Of a stretch of 62,000 nucleotides of DNA, positions 1-13,295 are shown one piece after another. The notes beneath the pieces were generated by a model. It ran no database searches. It was given only the letters and a program-made list of their open reading frames with translations, and had not been told where the DNA came from. Each line of letters starts with the position of its first letter. The first letter of the stretch is position 1. This DNA comes from Neocallimastix lanati (nom. inval.) (taxonomy: Eukaryota; Neocallimastigomycota; Neocallimastigomycetes; Neocallimastigales; Neocallimastigaceae), in contig JACVTC010000121.1 of assembly GCA_016946835.1 (NCBI GenBank), forward strand, positions 30,001 through 92,000. Direction: 5' to 3'. Made by a program: the position numbers and the translations under genes.

Positions 1-1092
1 TATTTATATTTTAATTAATTTAATATTAAAACTAAATATGAATAAAAATTATTTATTATCTTATCTATTTTTGACATTATTTTGAAAAACTTATAATAAA
101 AAGTAATAATATACTGAATAAAAATTTATTCATTAAGTCTTAATTTAACTACTCTATTTTTTTTTTTGAGTTAGATATAATTTATAATAAATTACTTATT
201 AAATCAAAGTAGAAATTTTAATAATTAATATATCATTAAAATACTTTATTATATATATTTAAATATATATAATAATTTATAATGATAGTGTAATAAATAT
301 GTTGTAAATTTTAATTAAAAAATCACTATATTTATACAGTATGTGCTAATATATAAAATAAAATTATAAACAAAATACATTATAATTGATCAATCATATT
401 ATATAAAATAGCCAATCATATTTTAAAATTTTATTTGACTTCAATTTTTTTTTTTTAAAAATTAATTTTTTTTGAACTTCCTGAATTTTTCTCATACATA
501 AGAATAAAGTTAATATTAAATAAAAAAAAAGAAATATTTATTATTAATATAACAATAATAGAATAACATAAATATTTATTTAACAAAGATGATGGAAAAA
601 GGTAAAAGATTCAAAATATTAAGTAATTGAAAAAAAAAAAAAAATAAAAAATAAAACAAATGAAATATAGCAAATGAAATATAATAAATAAAATTTAATA
701 AAATGAAAATTTTAACCCGTGGAAATGGAAATGAAGTTTTATTGTAAAAAATCAAATTTGAATTTAATAAAACTAGTTTCACTTAAAGTTTTTTATCTTT
801 TTATTCACTATAAAAGATATAAATGGTTAACCACGGAATAAAAAATTGAATTGATTTTTTTCTTTATATAAATTATTTATATATAAAGACTTCAAATGAT
901 TCAAATATATTTTTTAAAGAGAATATATATATAATAATTTTTTTATGAAATAATAAAATTATTAATTATTATGTTTATTCAAATAATTTTATTATAATAA
1001 AAATAGTATTTAAGATTAAATGAATATCTATTATATAGAAACCTCGATAATTTAAGTAGACTGGAATTAAGTTGTGCAAAAAGCCAGAATAA
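1..1092. other. A+T-rich intergenic DNA, no gene seen
   Basis: This stretch is almost entirely A and T, with homopolymer runs and no reading frame that looks like a gene. Short open frames here are lysine/asparagine or phenylalanine/isoleucine runs expected from composition alone. Confidence 0.7.
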
Positions 1093-1515
1093 CTTTGTGA
1101 CTTACAATATGATAGGAAAACAGAAGAATTAACTTCTGCTGGTTATGTTATTCATAAAGATACTACTAAGATGATTGAAAAATTATTAAAAAATCGGAAG
1201 TATGAAAAAGAAAATTCTTTGTGATTCATTTTAACTCTTGAAGAAAAGAAGAACAGAAAGAGAATGAATAAACGTCATAGTGTTATGTCTTTGTAAGATG
1301 AATTTAATAACTTGAGTGGCTTCAATAAACTGGAAGGTCTTGATTGATCTATTTGTAAAGATGATGAAAATAATTATGAAACAGGAATCATTTGAAAGAG
1401 AAAAATGAGATCTAGAAGATATGGGGTTGTTGATGATTTAGTAGTACTATTGGAAAATAAAACTAAAAGAAGAGATAGTTTGGTTAAAGATGAAATGTGA
1501 TTCAAAATAAATTTA
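1093..1515 (+). pseudogene. Decayed protein-coding fragment, family unknown
   Basis: One plus-strand frame reads as ordinary lysine/glutamate-rich protein for about 140 codons (for example GYVIHKDTTKMIEKLL and then RSRRYGVVDDLVVLLE). It is interrupted by at least four TGA codons and one TAA. Base composition is visibly less A+T-rich than the flanks, which supports a former coding role. No start codon, splice pattern or family motif was recognised. The dominance of TGA among the stops would fit CGA-to-TGA or AGA-to-TGA decay, which is an inference. It is followed directly by a long inverted repeat, so it could be the relic of a mobile element. Confidence 0.45.
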
Positions 1516-1582
1516 ATATGTAAATAAAGTGTATATAAATGATTATCATATATAATCATTTATATACACCTTATTTACATAT
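1516..1582. repeat. Near-perfect 31-bp inverted repeat (hairpin)
   Basis: Positions 1516-1546 and 1552-1582 are reverse complements with one mismatch, separated by a 5-base loop. The transcript or single strand would fold into a long A+T-rich hairpin. It abuts the decayed reading frame upstream. It could be a terminator-like structure, a fold-back element, or the junction of two inverted element ends. Confidence 0.8.
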
Positions 1583-2189
1583 TTTTTTTCAAATTATTGC
1601 TCTTGGTCACTATATATTTTATAGATGTTTCTTTTTCATTTTATTTTATAAAATTTTTTGTAGAAATTATCTTAATTTATTTTTTTAAATTTATCTTTTA
1701 TTAAAGCTTTTTATTAATTTTTTTTTTTTCATCTAAATATATTTATAACGTGTAATATATATATAAATTTTTGTTAATAAAAAAAGTTGCGAAGTTTGTT
1801 CTCTTCCTTAGTATAAAAAAAAAATGTGTAGAAAGTAAATTATGTATTAGTAGATTTATTGTATTAATATAAGAATTCATATGTTTATTACTTAAATTAC
1901 ATGCTTCATTATTCTTAAATGCATAAATTTATAATTAAATATTAACTAAGTAATAGTATAAAAATTACTTTAATTTTAATAATAAATAAAATTAATTATA
2001 AAAAAATTTCTAATTAATAATTATATATAATATAAATTCAACCTCATCTATAAATTTATATTTATATATAGTTTTTTTTTTTTTTTTTTTTTTTTTTTGG
2101 ATAATCTTAATTATATAAAATATTAATACAAAATGAATTGTTAATTTTTAGTTATATTAGTATATATTTTCTATTATTTAGTTTTTCCT
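1583..2189. other. A+T-rich intergenic DNA
   Basis: A/T runs only, including a poly(T) tract near 2070-2098. Nothing else seen. Confidence 0.7.
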
Positions 2190-2445
2190 CCATGAGTGTG
2201 AGAATATATATGTGACGTGGTACCGATTATATAATTTCATTACTGGTGATTATTCTGAAACGTCATTCTTGGTGCGATCTGGGGTTCTCTTTATAGAGAT
2301 TATGCCATGGGCTAGTACTCCATAAAGATTACTATTCCAATGGTATAAGCGCAAACTAATCAGCTGTTTCAACACCTAAAATGCAGTAAGACAAGACAAC
2401 AAGGCCATTACCTTTAAAAGAGAAGACCAAATTTTTTTTTTCAAA
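2190..2445. other. Less A+T-rich island, possible retroelement relic
   Basis: About 250 bases stand out by containing normal amounts of G and C inside otherwise nearly pure A/T DNA. No open frame longer than a few dozen codons was seen on either strand. At 2341 the string TGGTATAAGCGC resembles a retrotransposon primer-binding site complementary to an initiator-Met tRNA 3' end, but with two extra bases. Some minus-strand frames look weakly protein-like. It may be a solo LTR plus leader, or a non-coding RNA gene; the sequence alone does not decide. Confidence 0.3.
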
Positions 2446-2614
2446 TTGTCAATTCAAACCCTAATTCGGTTTAAGAATTCCTTCAAACAGAAATACTACA
2501 CAAGAATAATATAATATATTTATTATTATTATCAAATGTAATCTCACGTTTTAATTTTTTTTTTTTTTTATTTTTACTTTTCATTTTCTTAGTATATTAA
2601 TAATCATATATTAT

Positions 2615-2651
<37 letters not shown>

Positions 2652-2982
2652 TCATAAAAATTCATTAGATGAATTTTTATTTATATTATTTAGAAATCTT
2701 ATTAATCATAACAATATTTGAAAATTTAATTAATGAAGAAAATATTTTGAAATTAAATATTTCTCCAATGGAAATCAGAACTTTAAAAAAAATATATATA
2801 AATATATATATATGAGGTAAAATAATTAGGATATAAATTATATGTGAATAACAACAAAATTTAAGTATTAAATTATAAAAATAATAATTTTCTTATATAA
2901 TCTAATAAAAAATAATATTTTATGTTATAATCATTATTTCTTATTTTCATTAGACTTTTATTTTCTTTTGTATAGCTATCTG

Positions 2983-3038
2983 TTTATTTTATATTGTATT
3001 TTAAAAAAAGTTTATTTTATATTGTATTTTAAAAAAAG
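2983..3038. repeat. 28-bp tandem duplication
   Basis: A 28-base unit containing TTTATTTTATATTGTATTTT followed by an A7G run occurs twice head to tail. The copies are identical, suggesting a recent slippage or duplication event. Confidence 0.7.
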
Positions 3039-3794
3039 TTTTATTTTCTAAAATTAGTACTATTTAAATTTTTTATTATTATTCATTGTATTATATTATT
3101 CTATTTACCAAAAATCTTAATTCTTTTATTAATTTTTATGAAAAGTAAATATATATAATATTATTTATATATTATAATTAACAACTAATATTTAAAATAT
3201 TAAAATATATAATCATAATTGTTTAAAAAAATTTTTTATTTTTAATAATATTTCCGGATATTTATTTTTAACAAGATGAAGAAATTAAAAATGGAAAAGC
3301 TTATGATTATAGTATTTTTATTAGTATAATTTAAAAATCAAAATTCATATTTAGTTTTTTTTATTAATGGTTATTTTTTACTTTCAGTATTAATGCATTT
3401 GAGCTTAAAATCTATAGTTTTATTCTTCCATATTTAGAGATATTTAGAGTAATTTCAATTTAAATTATTTAAATATATATTTATACAAGTTTACTATAAA
3501 TTATCATAGCCTATATAAAATAAAATGATAATGGTTGTTATGATAATAGTAATAATAATAGTAGTTGTAAAATTATAATAATATTAATAATATATATAAT
3601 AAAAATAATTATTAATATTGATATGATTAAAAAATTATAACAAAAATATAAATATAAAATCATGAAAATTAATAATAAAAAAAAGGATAAATAATAAAAA
3701 TTAAATTTTATATAATTTTTTATAATATTTTATAGATGAATTATAAAAAATATATCAATAGTTAATTTTACTACATCACTAAACGAATTATATA

Positions 3795-3829
3795 TAACTA
3801 TTTAAATCATATTTATATAAATGAATATT
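3795..3829. repeat. Dispersed 35-bp repeat, copy 1
   Basis: Exactly 35 bases match positions 5807-5841, about 2 kb away in the same orientation. The matching block contains ATTTAAATCATATTTATATA. Weaker similarity continues downstream towards a shared ATTTCATAT motif, so the repeated unit may be about 100 bases. Confidence 0.6.
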
Positions 3830-5185
3830 ACAATAAAATTTAAAATTTTTATATTTATATATTATTGTATTTCATATATATATATATATTTTAAAAAAAG
3901 CTTTAATATATATTTGTTATATAAATAATTAATAATAAAGACAAAAATTATAAAAATTTAAACATTTTTAAAGTTTATATAAAATGATAAAAATTGATAA
4001 TATTCTAATTAGTTTTACATAAAAAAAAATAATAAAAATAAAAGCCTTTACATACAACAAAATATATAAATTAGAATTAATATTAAAACATATTAATATT
4101 ATTGAAATTACAAATTTTTTGAAAAAGAAAAGAATAAAAAGGTTATTATTATTAAAAATATAGAATATAATCATTAGTAGTTTTCTTTATATCTGAAAAT
4201 TTAATACTTTTTGTTATAATTATATAATATAAATGTTTTTTTTAAGGCTCTGGAAATGGAAAAGTTTAATTCTTTTTAAAAATAACTATTATGACAAAAA
4301 ATATATGATTATAACAGTATATTGACAAATAAAATAATTTAAAATTTCATTAATTATATGAAATATAGATTCCTAACTAATACATGATTTATTCTTTGGT
4401 ATATATATATTTATTATTTTTTTAATAATATATACATTAGTAATATTTATCACTACAAAAAAAAAGAAAAAAAATAAAATAAAAAATAAAAATTATATAC
4501 ATGTGAAGAAATCAAATAAATTAAATATATATATATACATTTAATTATGTCAAAAAGAAATACAAAGTTATTATATAAATTAAATAATTAAAATTTTGAA
4601 AATTATATTGTGAAAGATTATAAATTTTATATATCTTTTTATAAAAAATTAAATTATTTTTTAAAAAATGTATAATTTATATAAACTAAAGATATTAAAT
4701 AATTCTTTCAGTTGTTTTAATTTATATTAAAAAAGATAATTTTTTATAGAAATATCAAATTATTATTGATATAAAAAAGATAATTTTTAATAGAGATATT
4801 AAATTACTGATATGTATAATATATATATTTAATAATTTACAACTACAATTATAAAATAAACATTTATGTATTAAGAATACTAGTATTATTTAAGTATAAA
4901 TATATTCATATATTTAAATATATTCTGTATACAATATATTTTTAATTTAATAATATTTTGTCTTTTTATTGGTTTTTTCTTTAAAAAAAAAACAGATATA
5001 TAAAAATATATAAATATATTTCAAAGAAAAAAATATATAAAAATTTATTAAAATAAATGAAACATTAAAAAGTTAAATTTTGTTGTTTATTTTTTTTTTT
5101 TTGAATTTGCTTAATTTTAATTTTAAATTTTATTTAAAGTAATTAAATTTATAAACTTTTAATCAATATATATTTGGTATGTGTA

Positions 5186-5216
<31 letters not shown>

Positions 5217-5806
5217 TTATTTAAAATAAGAAAATTATTATTAAATGTAACTTACATATTCAATAATAAATAATAGAATTTTATAATAAAATTTTAATAT
5301 ATATACATTTAATTTCTAATAATCATAATTTATAAATACATGTATTTTAATAAATAAAATATGATAATACTTTTTATCATTATAATAACTATTTTTTTTT
5401 ATTAATTCCTAAAAGTTAAATTATATTTAATTTTTGTATTATTTTGTTGGTTACCTCAGTGCAGTTACTTGATATCATGATAAATATTTATACATATTAT
5501 AAGGAAATAGTTAAAAGTATTATTAATAATTAAAAATATCATTTATCCAAATTATCTTTATAAAAAAAAAAAAATAAAAGTAAAACATTGTAGGGAAAAA
5601 TTTTTTTTTATTATTAAAATTTATATTTTATTTAGTTTTATTCCAATTATTTATTAAATAAAAAATGTAACAAGTTATAAAATTAAGTTTGTTATTTATT
5701 ATTAATAAAATATCAATAATAATATTAATAATATTACATGCTTTTAATAATCAAAAAATATTACAATATTATTAAATGTAGTATAATTTGCTATTGATAT
5801 TTTTTG

Positions 5807-5841
5807 TAACTATTTAAATCATATTTATATAAATGAATATT
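5807..5841. repeat. Dispersed 35-bp repeat, copy 2
   Basis: Second exact copy of the block at 3795-3829, direct orientation, in the same gene-free region. Confidence 0.6.
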
Positions 5842-6518
5842 GTAATTAATTTTAAAATTTGTATATTTTTATAAAACTATCATTTTATTATATACTATTT
5901 CATATAATAAATTTTATTATATAATTTTTTATCTTTTATAAAAAAAAAAGATTTATTATTAATATTATATTAATAAAGATTATTAAAAATACAAAAAAGA
6001 AAGAATAAAATAAAATTTTAATAGTTGTTAATTAAAGTATTATAATTTTTTTTTATTTATTAATAGGTATATTTAATATATATAAAACATATATTACTGA
6101 ATTAAAATTTAAAATTTTAAATTTTCAATTTTAATTTTTTATTTTTTTAATTCTGTTTAATTTTTTACTTTATTAATTTTATTAAACTATTATTTAATTT
6201 ATTTTTTTTAACGAAATTAAAATTTTAATATTTTATTCTAATTATAGTATTTTTATTTATCTATATTCGTTATTTATTTAATATATATAAAAATAATATT
6301 AATTTTTAATAACTATAAATATTAATGTTATAATTATTATCTTTTTATATATATATTAATAATTTTATATTATAATCAATTTTTTTTTATAATAAAAATT
6401 ATATATAAAATTATTTCACATTAATAAAAATTTTTTATTAATGAAAATACCAATTAAATAACAATTATTAATATTTTTTTTTATGTTTATAAAATTTTTA
6501 TTTTTTGCTTATTTTTTG

Positions 6519-6568
<50 letters not shown>

Positions 6569-8316
6569 TTTGTTTTTTATTTTATTTTATTTTATTTTTA
6601 TAAGTATATATCTATATATATCTTAATACATATTTAAAGCAACCCATATATTTGTTATTAAATATTTTCAAATTAAAGAAAGGAAATATCAATATAAAAA
6701 TAATGTTGATTAAATATATTCAAAATAAATGATATAAATTATATTATTTTTAAAAGAGTTAATTAAATATATATTGTGAATTTTTGAAATAATTTAAATT
6801 TCCTTAAAGATAATATTGAACAAATAATATATATATATTTTTTATAAAATTACCATTTTGCTAATAATATTGATATAATAAAACCAACTGAAAATTACAA
6901 GACAATAATAATAAGAGGAAGGATTTATATAAAATAAAAATTACACAATAAATTCATAAAAATTGCTAATACAATATAGAACTTAAAGAAAGTGAAAAAA
7001 GTAATATATTTTTATGTTCATATAAGAGATTTTATTTTTTAATATATATATATTTTCTATATTAAATAATATTTACATAATTCTTTTGATTTTAAATATA
7101 ATATAAAATAAATGAAGAATGCAAAATTTTTATATTAAATTTAAAAAACATTTAAATATTTAATTTTTATTTTATGCAATATATATATAAATATTAAATT
7201 CAATACAATTTTGTAACTTAGATAACAGCACGTAAAGAACAAAAGTGGAATATTACTTTCTATATATATACATATATATATACATTAGAAGTTAAAGCGC
7301 GTTTCTTTTATATTTACTTTTTTTTTTCTTTTTTTTTTTTTTTTTTGAAAAACTTTTTTCTTTAAGAATTATTAAAAAAAATTAAGTTTTACTTTTAGTA
7401 TATTTCAAAAAGAGATCATTAAAGAAATAATATATAAATAGATTACTATGTTAATTTATATTTATTAATAATGTATACAAGCATTATTATAATAAAAAGA
7501 TTCATAATCATATAAAAATTTTTTATTATAATAATAATAAAATTATGGATAACTACTATTGAACCAAGATATAAAACGATTTTTAAAAGCTAAAACACAT
7601 ACATATAAACACACACACACAAAAAAAAAAAAAGAACATATAAAAAAAAAAGAAAAAAAGGAGAAAAAAAAAATAATATATTCTATTTCGTAGAATTAAT
7701 ATAAATATACGAAATATCAAAACTTTACATAACAAATTTTTACTTATATATAAAAAACACTTCAATTATAGCTTAATTCAATTTTTAAACCATTATATAA
7801 AAAAAAAAGTTAAAATATATATAATTTTTATATATTTTATTTTTGATATAATAAAAAAAAATTTATATATATTTGAAAATTTATATATTATTATTATTAT
7901 TATTTTATTTTTTATTATCAAAAAATAAAAAAAATTCATTTGTATATAAAAAAAATTATTTAATTCCTTTTTGTTATTTATTATTATTTAGATTATGAAA
8001 ATATATAAATTTTATATTTAAGAAAATTTTTTATTTTGATAGGACTAATTATTCCTAAATTAGTAAAAAATATTTTTTTGAAATACCAAAAATATAAATT
8101 TTTTTTATTTATAATTTTGTAAAATAGTGTTTAATAATAATAATAGTAATAATAATAATTACTTTAAATTTAATATATATAAAACAAGGTTTTAAACCTG
8201 AAATAATTATTACATCATAACTAATTAAAATTTATATAATTAAACAAATAGTGTATTTAAATAAATCAATCGTTTAAAATTATTATTTTTCAGAAACCGT
8301 AATATATATATATAAA

Positions 8317-8920
8317 ATGGAAAAAACGATAAAAAAATCATATAACAGAACACATAAACAAGATAATTCAAGTTTTTTAGTTATATATATACTTTTCTTT
8401 GTTATAATAGCCATTTTGGTTTCTATATATTATAAAAAGTTAAAATCTTTTTGTGTTGGCTATCTATTAAAGAATATAAAAATTAGTAAGATATTTTCAT
8501 TATAATTTTTAAATATACAATAATTATATTTTATATAAAAAATTCAGTTTTCTAAGTATTTAATTTTAAATAAAGAAAATTTATATTATAATCTCTTGGA
8601 TGATCCATTAGAAATAGTGGAAGAAAAAGATAAAAAATATAAAAAAGTAATATTTTTTAAATATACTAAAAAAGTAAAGTAAAAATAAAAAATGTAATAA
8701 TATATTAACAAAATTTTAATTCATAATTTAAATACAGAAACTTTCCTTCAGTCCATATACATATATTCAAAATATTAATTGTAGTATTTTAAATCTAGTA
8801 AATTTTAAATATTCTATATCCTCGTTTTTAAATGAGTAAGAATATATAATTTAATAATTTTATATTAAAATCTATTAAATACTTAAAATGAGTAAAGTTC
8901 TAAATCATTTTATATTGCTT

Positions 8921-8955
<35 letters not shown>

Positions 8956-10019
8956 TATAATAATAGTATTCAGTCACCACTGTTATTTATAAAGAAAATT
9001 GAAGAATATCTAGATGAAATTGATTATATTATTCCTAAGAAAACGTATGAAATATTAAACTTTTTTGCGTTATATATTTTTCTATAAGAAAAAAATTTAG
9101 TATTTTTTTTTTTAATTTAGTATTAAAAAAATAATTTTTTTCTTGTTTTAAATTAGTATAAAGAATAAGAATAAAGGAAAGAATCCAAAGATATATAACA
9201 AGAAAAGTGAAAATATTAATAAAAATGGATCATATCAACAAACAAATATTCAAAGGAAAAATAAAAAACAAAGACAGAAATTGGTTTTAGGGGAAAATAA
9301 TTTTTCATCAATATCTTCAAATTCTTCCTCAAAATATTCACATTTACCGTCATCTCCAGTACCAATATTTTATGAAAGTTTTATTATTCAAAAAGCTTCC
9401 TCAACTGCTATACCTTCTTCTAGTTCATCATTAGTAACAACAATTACTTCAATAGTGGCTTCATCCTCTTCTTCTTCTTCAAACTCAACTTCCTTATCTA
9501 CCATCAGTTCGAATTCTTTATCATCCTCTAAAACACTTGTATCATCTTCAGATTCATCTAGAGCCTCATTAAATAAAAAATCATGTAAATCTTCTTCAAT
9601 GATTCCTATTATATCATTAGAAAATGATAAAGAAAAAGATGAAACATATCCGAAAAAGGCCATCGAAGAAAAGAAAGAAGAAAAATTATTAATAGAAGCA
9701 TCTACTTCAAATACTGCATCAACTTCATCATCTTCATTTGTTGAGTTAAAGGGTGAAAATAAAACAGAAAAATATCCAGTAATAGATACCAAGAATTCTA
9801 TTAAATTTTCACAACCAGTTATATCTCAAATATGTAAGAATCTATACTTTTATTATCTCAGAAGTTCTTTTAAAATTATAATATATATATATATTAATTA
9901 TATATAAATATTTATATTTTTTATTAATCTATAATAATAATAATGATAATAATAATAATAAAAAATAAAATTTAATCTTTTAATAAAATTTAATAAAATT
10001 AATAATATATATAAATATC

Positions 10020-10063
<44 letters not shown>

Positions 10064-11821
10064 TTAAATTTTAATTTTTAAAACATAGCTGAAGAACTAT
10101 CAATTCTTTCTGTTCATTCATTAAATGATGACTCTGATAATGATAATAATAATGATTCAGATGAAGATACTTGTTATGATTCATATTTATCAAGTGAAAT
10201 GTCGGATAACTATTCAAGTACTTCCGAATTAAGTGATTCAGAAGATGATGTTATTATTTTAATGAGTCCAGATCAAGATTTATCATTTTTATCTCCAAGA
10301 ATTGACAATACGAGTGATATTAATGATAGTAATTCAAATTTAATGAATAATTCTATAGGTAATAAAAACCATCAAATAAATAGTGAAGAATTCAATAGAA
10401 ATGTACAAAGAAGAGATAATAAAAATAATTATAATAGTAGTAGTAAAAATAATAATAAAAGAAAGAATGAAATAGAAAAAAGTAAAAGAAATAACAAAGA
10501 CAGCAACAATAACAATAATAACAGTAATAACAATAATAGTAATAGAAGGAATACACCTAATTTACATAATAGAATGCCAAAATCATCGACAACAAATAGA
10601 AAATCTAATCATTTCATGAATAATAAATCTACTAATGCTTCTACATCTTCATTAAAAACTTTGATATCTTCACGTGATGATTTAGCAGCTCATAACAAGG
10701 AAATTAACAGTGAAAAAATAAATAACTATAATAAAACTGAAAAAAAAAATAATATGGATAAGAACAAAGATCATAGTAATAATACTCCAAATAGTACATC
10801 AATAGATATATCCTCTAATCCTTCAACGAATATGCTATTATCTTCCTTTAAAGAGCCATATTTGGTGAAGTCTATTATAAGTACAACTTCTTCTATTCAA
10901 CAATCACCATCATTATCCGTTTCCTCAGTGCTTTCAGAACAATCTGATTCATCATCAGCTACATTGGTTCATCCAAGTTATTCCCAAATTTCTACTACTT
11001 CAACTTTTTCTACTAAAGAAACTTTAACAGCATCCACTACTGAATTAACAGTAAAATCATCTGCAATTTTGGATAAGGAACAAGGTCAAAAATGTTCTCC
11101 TAATATTAATGTTAATATAAGTATTAATAATAATGCTTCTTCTACTACAACGTCACCGTTGTCTAAAACTACCACTACCACTGCTAAATCTTCTGTTTTT
11201 TATTCTTCAACTCCAATGAGAATGAGAAGAAATAAACATTATTACCCATCTGTAGTTTCACATTCAAGATCATATGGCTCTTCTAGTATAATGCAAAAGC
11301 ATTTTAGAAGAGGAAGGAATTATTTTAATACTCCTCAAGGCTTTTACTTTATATCTCAAGGATATTTTAGGAATAATGGAAATAATAATGGCTCAAATAT
11401 GAATAGTATGATAGGTGAAAGATTAATACCGGTATTGAAAACTTACTATAATGGTAATATTATTAACAATCCATATTGTCCAGTTATTTATAATACCGCT
11501 ATGCCTTATACTTTAATTACAACACCTAATTCTCAAGGAATACCAGTTGTATCAACAACACCAATGATATTATACCCTACCCAAGCAGTAGCAACTGTTG
11601 TTTCAAAAACACCATTTAATAGCTCAAATTATATCATTATTAACAATCCTCTAAATCTTAATCAACAATTAAATTCTTCCTCTCATAAATATAGTAATAA
11701 TAAAAGATTTAATTTTAATAGAAAAAGACCAATATATATACCATATTTCAAAAGAAATAATAGTAATTATTATTATTATAATAGTAAGAACTTAATTACT
11801 CATAATTGTTCAAATGATTCC

Positions 11822-11912
<91 letters not shown>

Positions 11913-12157
11913 TATGTAATAACAACATCAGCGAAGATATCAATGATCATTTTAATAATAAGGGACTACATATGAATAATGCTATTAATGAGATAGATAA
12001 TAATATAGAAACAAATATAATAAAAGATCAAAATGATATTATTAATTCTAGTACTAATGTTAATCCAACAACAATGACTAATAATAATAAAATTATATCT
12101 ACTGAACAAAAAGTTAATTTTAATAATATCAATAAAGAAGAATCTACTAATCAAATA

Positions 12158-12209
<52 letters not shown>

Positions 12210-12243
12210 TTAACAACTCCAACGACATTAATAATACTCATAA

Positions 12244-12320
<77 letters not shown>

Positions 12321-12580
12321 GTAATAATAATAATTCAATAAGTCTTTCATCCACTGAAAGAAGGTTATTCAAATCTAAAAGATTTAGTAATCAGCAAATA
12401 CAAAAAAGAAACACTTTCAATCTACATAAACCTACATTTCATAAGACATTTAAAAAAGCCCCTCTAAAAACTGAGAATGAATATTATTATCAATCAATAC
12501 CAATAAAAACTCAACAACAACCAAATACACAATACGTATTCTTTAATACTTATAATAATAATAATAAAAAGTATTCATAG
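8317..12580 (+). CDS. Large Asn/Ser-rich protein with one N-terminal membrane segment, function unknown
   Basis: I do not recognise the family. Proposed exons: 8317-8485, 8576-8646, 8738-8797, 8974-9044, 9157-9833, 10089-12580, giving about 1179 residues. Phases agree across all junctions, but the first intron (acceptor AAAG) and the third exon end are uncertain; the last two large exons are secure. Residues 20-39 form a hydrophobic segment (FLVIYILFFVIIAILVSIYY) after a basic start, suggesting a single-pass membrane anchor. The rest is low complexity: a serine-rich acidic part in exon 5, then a long exon with Asn, Ser and Thr runs and islands of Tyr, Phe and Arg (FRRGRNYF, RNKHYYP). Poly-Asn tracts are encoded by pure (AAT)n. 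No catalytic motif is visible. The tail contains basic aromatic clusters that could bind nucleic acid, but that is only a guess. It could alternatively be two genes, divided near 8.9-9.1 kb. Confidence 0.65.
11821..11911 (+). repeat. In-frame (AAT)n tract coding poly-Asn
   Basis: About thirty tandem AAT codons lie in the last exon of the Asn-rich gene and are read as asparagine. The purity of the repeat suggests active slippage and length variation between strains. Confidence 0.85.
12160..12332 (+). repeat. In-frame (AAT)n - (ACT)n - (AAT)n tracts
   Basis: A poly-Asn tract, a tract of about twelve ACT codons (poly-Thr, about 12243-12280) and another poly-Asn tract follow one another in frame within the same exon. 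Confidence 0.8.
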
Positions 12581-12918
12581 AGTAAAAAAATATATGTATA
12601 TAAAAAATAATATATAATAATTTATCTTTAATAACTTTTTTTTTTTTTTTTTAAAAAAAAAAGGACATTCAATCAAAACAAAATAATATTCAACAATATA
12701 TATATCAGCTAATAAAATAAAGTTAGAAAAAAAATAATAATAAACCATTTTTATATAATTAAAGCATTTTTAATTATATAAAATGATTTAATTAAGATAT
12801 ATCATCATATTTTATGTACAACCTCTTCGCATATATTGATTTTCAAAAAAAAAAAAAAAATTATAATTTATAAAATTTAATTATTAATATATATATATAT
12901 ATAGTACACATGTTTTTA

Positions 12919-12964
<46 letters not shown>

Positions 12965-13240
12965 GACAAACATATTATCAATTATAATAAATAATAAATA
13001 ATTTTTTTTTTTCTATCTTTCTTTAGTATCAATTTTTATAATAATTATTTTTTTAACTTTATTTTTTTTATTTATTTATTTATTATTTTTATTTATTTAC
13101 TTATTATTTATTTATTATATATAATAAAATATAATAATAATAATAATAGTAATAATAATAATAATAATAATAAAAAGATAAAGAATTAAATGATAGAAAA
13201 AAAGTTTAAAAAAAAAAAAAATCTGCATATTTAAAAGTCA

Positions 13241-13295
<55 letters not shown>

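Larger units (their letters stand above)
2446..8316. other. Long gene-free A+T-rich region with simple repeats
   Basis: Nearly 6 kb of A/T sequence without a credible coding region. It contains poly(A) at about 2619-2649, a 28-bp tandem duplication at 2983-3038, two copies of a 35-bp dispersed repeat, a long poly(T) near 6521-6566, and AT dinucleotide runs. No tRNA, rRNA or element ends were recognised. Confidence 0.65.

Noticed and set aside
36-44. Finding whose coordinates are residue numbers of the transporter rather than DNA positions
   Set aside because: The motif observation stands, but its DNA location is about 22821-22985 on the minus strand; nothing is claimed for bases 36-44 of the window.
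9388-9792. Minus-strand acidic open frame opposite the Asn/Ser-rich gene
   Set aside because: It is the complement of serine codons (TCA/TCT/TCC) in exon 5 and has no independent signals.
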